Assembly (NCBI GenBank): GCA_003222135.1
Contig: QHUM01000052.1
Location: 69,335 to 117,503, forward strand
Origin: Gemmatimonadota bacterium
GTDB lineage: Bacteria; Gemmatimonadota; Gemmatimonadetes; Gemmatimonadales; GWC2-71-9
Reading direction: 5' to 3'
Length of the DNA stretch: 48,169 nucleotides
Shown: piece after piece, positions 43,561-48,169 of the stretch
How positions within the stretch are numbered: the first letter of the stretch is position 1
How the letters are laid out: each line of letters opens with the position of its first letter
Notes under the pieces: generated by a model
Databases searched by the model: none
Told to the model about the DNA's origin: nothing
The model's input: only the letters and a program-made list of their open reading frames with translations
Position numbers and translations under genes: made by a program

Positions 43561-44950
43561 CTTGAGCGGGTCAGGGAGTTTGGCCCACTGTGCAGGCGCG
43601 AGCACGCTCCGGGCGCGCTCGAGCGCCCGGTGGATATTCGCGCGTTCCGCGGCCACCTTCGGCTCCAGCCGAGCGCGCACCTCCGCGGGTGGCAGGCGAT
43701 CGCTCAGCCTCTGCGCCTCTGTCTGCAGGGAGTCCGACGCGGCGCGGTTCTCGATGTCCAGCGAATCGGAGATAACCTGCAGCAGAGCAACCTGCTCGGC
43801 GGAGAGGTGCAGCGAGTCCCGTAGGCCCAGGATCGCAGCGACGGGGTTAGTGAAAGTCGGTGCTGCGTCGGAGGCGACCTCGGGCGCCGGGACGCTGTCG
43901 GGGCCCTGCGTCGTGACCCCCCGGCGGGCGGCGCGCAGGCGCTCGCGTGTCCGGCCGGGGCCGAGGGCCACGTGCGCTTGGAAAGCGATCTGGAATGGCA
44001 CGGAAACACCGCCGGTGGCGCTGACGGTCGTGCCGAACCGGCCGTTGACGGTGTACAGGTAGCGAGCCGTGGCTGGGTCGAAGCCGTGCACGTTCAAGAG
44101 GACGGGGTCGGGTGTGGTGGAGTATCCCCAGCCATGCAGGTTGGCAGCGCCGTGCAGCCACTCGTCCAAGCCGCCAAGCAGATTGAAGGTAAGCAGCGAG
44201 ACAGTAAGCCGCCGGTCCGCGCCGAACCACGCCGGCCGCCAGTTGAGTTGCAGGTCGAACGTTGGCTGCCACGGACCGGTGCACGAGTTGCGGGTAGCGA
44301 TGCGCCCGAGCTGATGCTCGAGGCAGCGGCGCGCCCGGGAAGGCGCCGCGCCCAAGAGTGTGCGCATGCTACGGGCGACCGCGGTGTCCGGGGTCGTCGC
44401 GGGGTCCAAAATGAACGCGCGGTCGTTGCGCGCGCCGTCGCCATTGATATCGCTTCCGACGAGCGGGGTATACGGTGCCCCCGATGTGAGGTGCCCGATA
44501 GCGCTGAGCTCGAGGCCCCGGGTGATGGGGTAGGTAACGGTGCCGAGGAACGAGTGCCGACGCTCGAGGTCGCTGGTCGCCCACTCGGGCACGTTGGGAT
44601 CGGCCGCCGTGGTAGGCGCCGCGAACGCGCGCGTAACGGAGCAGCACGAGTAAGAGGACTGGTCACGGGCGCGCGTCAGTGCGTACGACAGCCGGACCAC
44701 CGCGCCGGCGTGGGTCACTCCGATGAACCCCAGGATGAGCTGCTTCGTGTCCGACTGGAGCTCTGAGCCCATGGCGAGCACCTGGCCGAACGCGGGATGG
44801 AGCCGCGACGCTGCATCGCTGAGCGCCCCCATCGTCGGCACGATCGAGTCAATGGGCACGTAGACCGGGCGGCGGGCTTCATCTGGCAGAGTGAAACGCG
44901 GCGTCGAGACCAACGGCGGAGCCACCCGAGCGATCCCCGCCAGGCGCGCG
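43543..44950 (-). pseudogene. TonB-dependent receptor, C-terminal fragment with Spy-like tail
   Basis: This fragment continues the outer-membrane receptor in another frame. Recognisable text starts near 'VAPPLVSTPRFTLPDEARRPVYVP' (about 44930), runs through typical barrel strands ('LAMGSELQSDTKQLILGF', 'SIRTLLGAAP'-type periplasmic turns) and ends with a helical segment of about 90 residues, 'LRDSLHLSAEQVALLQVISDS', which has the Spy/CpxP-like LTxxQ pattern. It has no start codon of its own in a sensible place. Together with the upstream fragment it represents one receptor, interrupted at about 44,905-44,950. Confidence 0.75.
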
Positions 44951-47069
44951 GCGCGGCGAAGTTGGGTTCGAACACTGTCGCATCGGGCTGCGGCGTGATC
45001 GCCACCGCACTCGTGCTGTCCAGGCATTGGGTCGGGATTGTGGCCGGATCTCGCGCATATTGCGACCACGCCGGGGTCGGGACCGCCGAACCCACGCAGA
45101 CCAGCCCCGTTTGAGCGGTCGCCAGACCGGGCGCTCCGAGGGCCGCGCTGTACAGGAACGTCGGCGTGAGGCCCCGGAAGTCACCGACCCCGCCCCGGAG
45201 GAAGTCGGTGTGCGTGCGCCCGGGCTCCGTTCCGATGGTCCACGTGAAGCCGAGCCGTGGTGAGACGTGGAACTCCGTCGGGATCCGGTCGGTCCGGACC
45301 GCGAACAGCGAATCGACGGCGCGGTTGTACCCCGGAGCACCGCTGAAGCGCGCGTGCTCGAGCCGCAGGCCGTAGGTGAGCTGCAATCCAGTGCTCAGAC
45401 GCCACGTGTCACCGGCGTAGAGCGCGCTGTTCCACGCCGTGCCTGCCCGTGCGAGCGGTGCGAGAGTACGCAAGAACACGGAGGCGCTGTCGGCGGCCAG
45501 CGCGGCGAGCGAGGGGAACACGAACGTCCCGAACTGGTTGGCGTTCTGATTCTCTGCGACCCGCGTGCCGTTGAGGAAGGCGCCGAGCTTCACCCGGTGC
45601 GCCGTGCCGCCCGGCAACCACGACAGCTCCTCGGCGGCCTCGACGCTGCGATTGTCCGTGCGCAACGGGAGGCCATCGTTGCCCCCAAACGCCAGGGTTT
45701 GGACCCCCTGCGCACCGCCGGGAAGATCGGAGGTGACCACCACGAGCGCCGCCGGGATCGCAAGGTAGGGTCGCATGTCCCGCCGTGTGGCCGAGAGGTA
45801 GCCGCGCAGCTCGTTGATGACGTTTCCGCCGAAGTACGAGGTCAGCGAGGCCATCACGCCACCGGCGTGTTCGGAGCGCGTCCCCCCCGTCGCGGGCAAA
45901 GCCAGTGTGCTGACGCGAGTGGGTTCCTGGGAGTCCCAGCGGCCATCGAGCCGGAGCGTGAGTGTGTGAGCATCCGACACACGCCAGTCGAGGCGGAGCA
46001 GGGCGAGAGTGTTGTCGCCGCTCCGGTCTTGCGAGAGACCGGCGATCGTCAGTGGCGCGCCGCTCGAGCGCGCCAGATTGAGGAACCGCGCGGCGGAGTC
46101 AGGGCTCACGCCGAGTTGTAGCAACGTGGCGGCGTCGGCGCTGGTGAGTGACGGAAGCGCCTGGCCGCGCCAGCGTCCCTGCAGGGCGCCAAAAATGAAG
46201 AGCTTGTTGCGAATGATCGGCCCGCCCATCCCCCCGCTGAGCACCTGTTGCGTGGAGCCTTGGCCGAAGGGCGATGACGTGGCCTCACCCCACGCGACGT
46301 CGCGATCGCGCACGGTATAGGTGTAGGACCCCTGTGGCACGTTCGTGCCGCCGCGCGTGGTGGATGCGACCACGCCGCCGGAAAACTGGCCGCGCGCCAC
46401 GTCGTAGCTGCTCGTGACGACGCGCGTGGATCGGACGGCATCTTGCGGCACGCTCCCCGTGCCGAAGGACGCGCCGTCGAGGGTCACGCTATTGGCGGTG
46501 GGCCGCTGGCCGGCGACGGAGAACGCCGTCGCCGTTGAGTCGTTAGCACCGATGCCGACCACGCCGGGCGTGAGCGTCGCCACGGCGTTCAGATCGGACG
46601 GGTCAACCGGCAGACGGACCAGCTGGTCCGGGCTGAGGCTGCGCTCGGTGGCCCCCGGCCCCGCGCGCTCCGAGGGGCGGGAGCGTGCAGTGACGGTGAT
46701 CGGCTCGAGGGAAACGGCGTTGAGGCCCATCTGGACGTTGGCCACCAGGCGGTCCTCGTCGGCCTGCCGAGCCACGGTGACCCGGACGGGTGCCATGCCG
46801 ATGAATCGCACGACGACCTCATACTGTCCCCCGCCATCGGGGAAGACGATCGTGAAGCGCCCGCGCGCGTCGGTCGTGCGCTGGCGCGACACCTGGGTCT
46901 CGAGCGAGATGGCCTCGACGTTGGCACCGGCCAGGGGCTGGCTGTCGGGCCCCGTGACCCTGCCGACGATGATGTCGGTCGTCGTGCCGACTTGCGCGAC
47001 CAGGGGACGAAGCCACGCCCCCGCGAGCAGCGCGACGAGCCACAACAGGCGGCCGGGTCGGGGAGTCAT
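44715..47069 (-). pseudogene. TonB-dependent receptor, N-terminal fragment (frame-disrupted)
   Basis: The N-terminal three quarters of an Oar-like TonB-dependent receptor. A signal peptide (about 1-25) is followed by a carboxypeptidase-regulatory-like domain (about 30-115, 'GRVTGPDSQPLAGANVEAISL'), a plug domain (about 125-245) and barrel strands. After 'RAWRGSLGW' (about residue 720) the frame turns to Arg/Ser-rich nonsense and stops at 44715, while the proper continuation is found in another frame. About 20-25 residues expected between the two halves are also missing, so a frameshifting deletion near 44,905-44,950 is likely, unless it is an assembly error. Its ATG overlaps the glycosyltransferase stop by four bases. 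Confidence 0.8.
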
Positions 47070-48169
47070 GACCGTACCTCGCGTTCAAGGACTTTGATCG
47101 CATCGCTCGGGGGATGCGGTGTGGGGGGGCTCAACGTGACGTTCAAAACGGTCTCCAGGACGCGCCTCGAATCGAAGTGTGTTTCAGCGAGACCCCGCGC
47201 CGCGTGGCAGTGGCGCTCGTAGTCGCGATTGACCTGCTCGAGTGCGGCGGCCGCTTCGTCGAGCGAGGTGAAGCGGAACATGCCTGCGCCGTTCGGGAGA
47301 TAGGAGCTCGGGCCGGTGTGCTGCACGACGACCGGCTTGCCGCTCGCCAGGTAGCAGAGCGTGCGGTCGCTCACCCAGGCGTTGTGGAACTGCATGCAGG
47401 ACGCTTTGGCGCAGCTGAACTCGCCGCGCGAGCGCTGCACGTACGAGCGGTAGGCGTCGGGGCTGCCGGCCACTTCGGTCGAGTGGCGCACCCGCCAGCC
47501 GTTTCCCGTGAGACGCGTCAGGTCGGCAGCATCGCGATCGTCAGTGTAGAGCGCCAGCTCGAGCGGCTGGCGCGTGTGCCGCGGCAGCTCCGCGAACTCG
47601 AGGAACGCGACCCGCTTCGTGTTCTCGCGCAGCACGGTCTGGCCGTTTTCCGTCACCTTGAGCCAATCGGTGGTGGACCAACTCGACACGGTCGTGAACG
47701 CCTCAGCGTGGGGATCGTACGTGAAGGGCCAGAGGTCGAGGCAGACGGGAGGCCGGATGCGGTGCCACTGCAGGCCGCAGTCGGAGAAGCGGGCCGACGG
47801 CGTCCCCACGGTTTCGCCGGTGGTCAGGTAGCAGTCGTGGGGCGCCACGGTGAGTTGACCCGTGCTGATCCAGAACTGCAGCAGCCCCGGGTCGATGTCG
47901 ACGAGCGCCGTGCGCCGGGCGCAGCCGAGCACGCGGGCGTCGATGGCGTAGTGGAAGTTCAGCAACAGGTCGGCCCGCTTCAGCACGCGTTCCACGTCGG
48001 GCCACTCGCAGCCCACCAACCGGAAATCGTTGCCGGCCTTCGCATAGAGCAGCGTCTTCCCTTCGAGCCCGAACCGCTTCATCCGCTCGAAGAAGGGCGC
48101 CAGCAGCGCCGCCTCTTGGGCCGAGTCGCCGGAGGCCGGCGGGCGGAACTGCTCCAGCCAATACACGTC
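47066..48169 (-). CDS. Glycosyltransferase-like protein (partial, runs off the window end)
   Basis: At least 366 residues; the upstream end is beyond base 48169, because the apparent GTG at 48166 may be internal. The sequence has the look of a GT-B type glycosyltransferase: a central segment with 'LLLNFHYAIDARVLGCARR' and a C-terminal 'LCYLASGKPVVVQHTGPSSYLPNGAGMFRFTSLDEAAAALEQVNRDY', matching the donor-binding half of CgeB-like/family 1 proteins. The substrate is unknown. No signal peptide or transmembrane helix is visible. Its stop overlaps the TonB-dependent receptor start by four bases. Confidence 0.75.
   Translation of the reverse strand, partial: DVYWLEQFRPPASGDSAQEAALLAPFFERMKRFGLEGKTLLYAKAGNDFRLVGCEWPDVERVLKRADLLLNFHYAIDARVLGCARRTALVDIDPGLLQFWISTGQLTVAPHDCYLTTGETVGTPSARFSDCGLQWHRIRPPVCLDLWPFTYDPHAEAFTTVSSWSTTDWLKVTENGQTVLRENTKRVAFLEFAELPRHTRQPLELALYTDDRDAADLTRLTGNGWRVRHSTEVAGSPDAYRSYVQRSRGEFSCAKASCMQFHNAWVSDRTLCYLASGKPVVVQHTGPSSYLPNGAGMFRFTSLDEAAAALEQVNRDYERHCHAARGLAETHFDSRRVLETVLNVTLSPPTPHPPSDAIKVLEREVRS

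Noticed and set aside
44950..45069. The first 40 codons of a minus-strand frame starting at 45069 as the true start of the receptor's C-terminal part.
   Set aside because: They overlap the well-conserved N-terminal fragment in another frame and do not resemble the family.

Overview
The window is GC-rich (roughly two thirds G+C) and gene-dense, with about 45 protein genes, many GTG starts, stop-start overlaps and several convergent gene pairs whose 3' ends overlap. The family mix (a TonB-dependent receptor with a carboxypeptidase-regulatory-like domain and a Spy-like tail, secreted M1 peptidase, PIG-L/NEW3 fusion, PafA-type phosphatase, secreted amidohydrolase, one-gene kinases) points to a free-living, aerobic Gram-negative bacterium, most likely in or near Gemmatimonadota. 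The phylum is an inference from gene content only. I found no tRNA, rRNA, CRISPR, integrase or transposase.

Layout. 1-2.9 kb: partial CLC chloride channel, Ada alkylation-repair protein, DUF488 protein and a GGDEF protein. 2.9-4.3 kb: RidA, thioredoxin-2-like and TM2-domain genes, closed by a compound hairpin. 4.4-7.2 kb: the three-gene proton-translocating transhydrogenase operon pntAA-pntAB-pntB. 7.3-9.7 kb (minus): secreted M1 peptidase and a VOC protein with a histone-H1-like tail. 9.8-11.9 kb: OsmC, GIY-YIG, SURF1 and an XRE regulator. 11.9-14.0 kb: a cold-shock cluster (rpsU and csp leftward, a DEAD-box helicase rightward) around an unusual 13-bp-periodic dyad array. 14.0-18.0 kb: citrate synthase, a PRTase-like protein with a degenerate active site, and an ACAD9/VLCAD-size acyl-CoA dehydrogenase. 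18.0-26.8 kb: secreted amidohydrolase, PIG-L deacetylase fusion, then an iron-type ABC importer (binding protein, ATPase, double permease) with an MFS gene, all overlapping. 26.8-30.7 kb: PafA-like phosphatase, an unknown helical protein and an ABC-2 exporter pair.

30.7-35.3 kb: a cupredoxin lipoprotein, then a signalling block: a cytosolic protein with an N-terminal pseudokinase fused to an active Ser/Thr kinase, divergent from a tiny DRR-hexapeptide protein and a 626-residue FHA-FHA-TM-coiled-coil-trypsin-like protease. The arrangement suggests phosphorylation sensed by the FHA domains in the cytoplasm and passed across the membrane to an extracytoplasmic protease.

35.3-40.4 kb: a second candidate system, with two DUF4402-like secreted subunits, a PapD-like chaperone and an 870-residue usher-like outer-membrane protein in one operon, plus a divergent small secreted protein. 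It looks like a non-classical chaperone-usher surface-fibre locus. 40.4-48.2 kb: hybrid histidine kinase, glucose-6-phosphate isomerase carrying a 24-bp perfect palindrome inside its reading frame, a TonB-dependent receptor broken by a frame change, and a glycosyltransferase-like gene running off the end.
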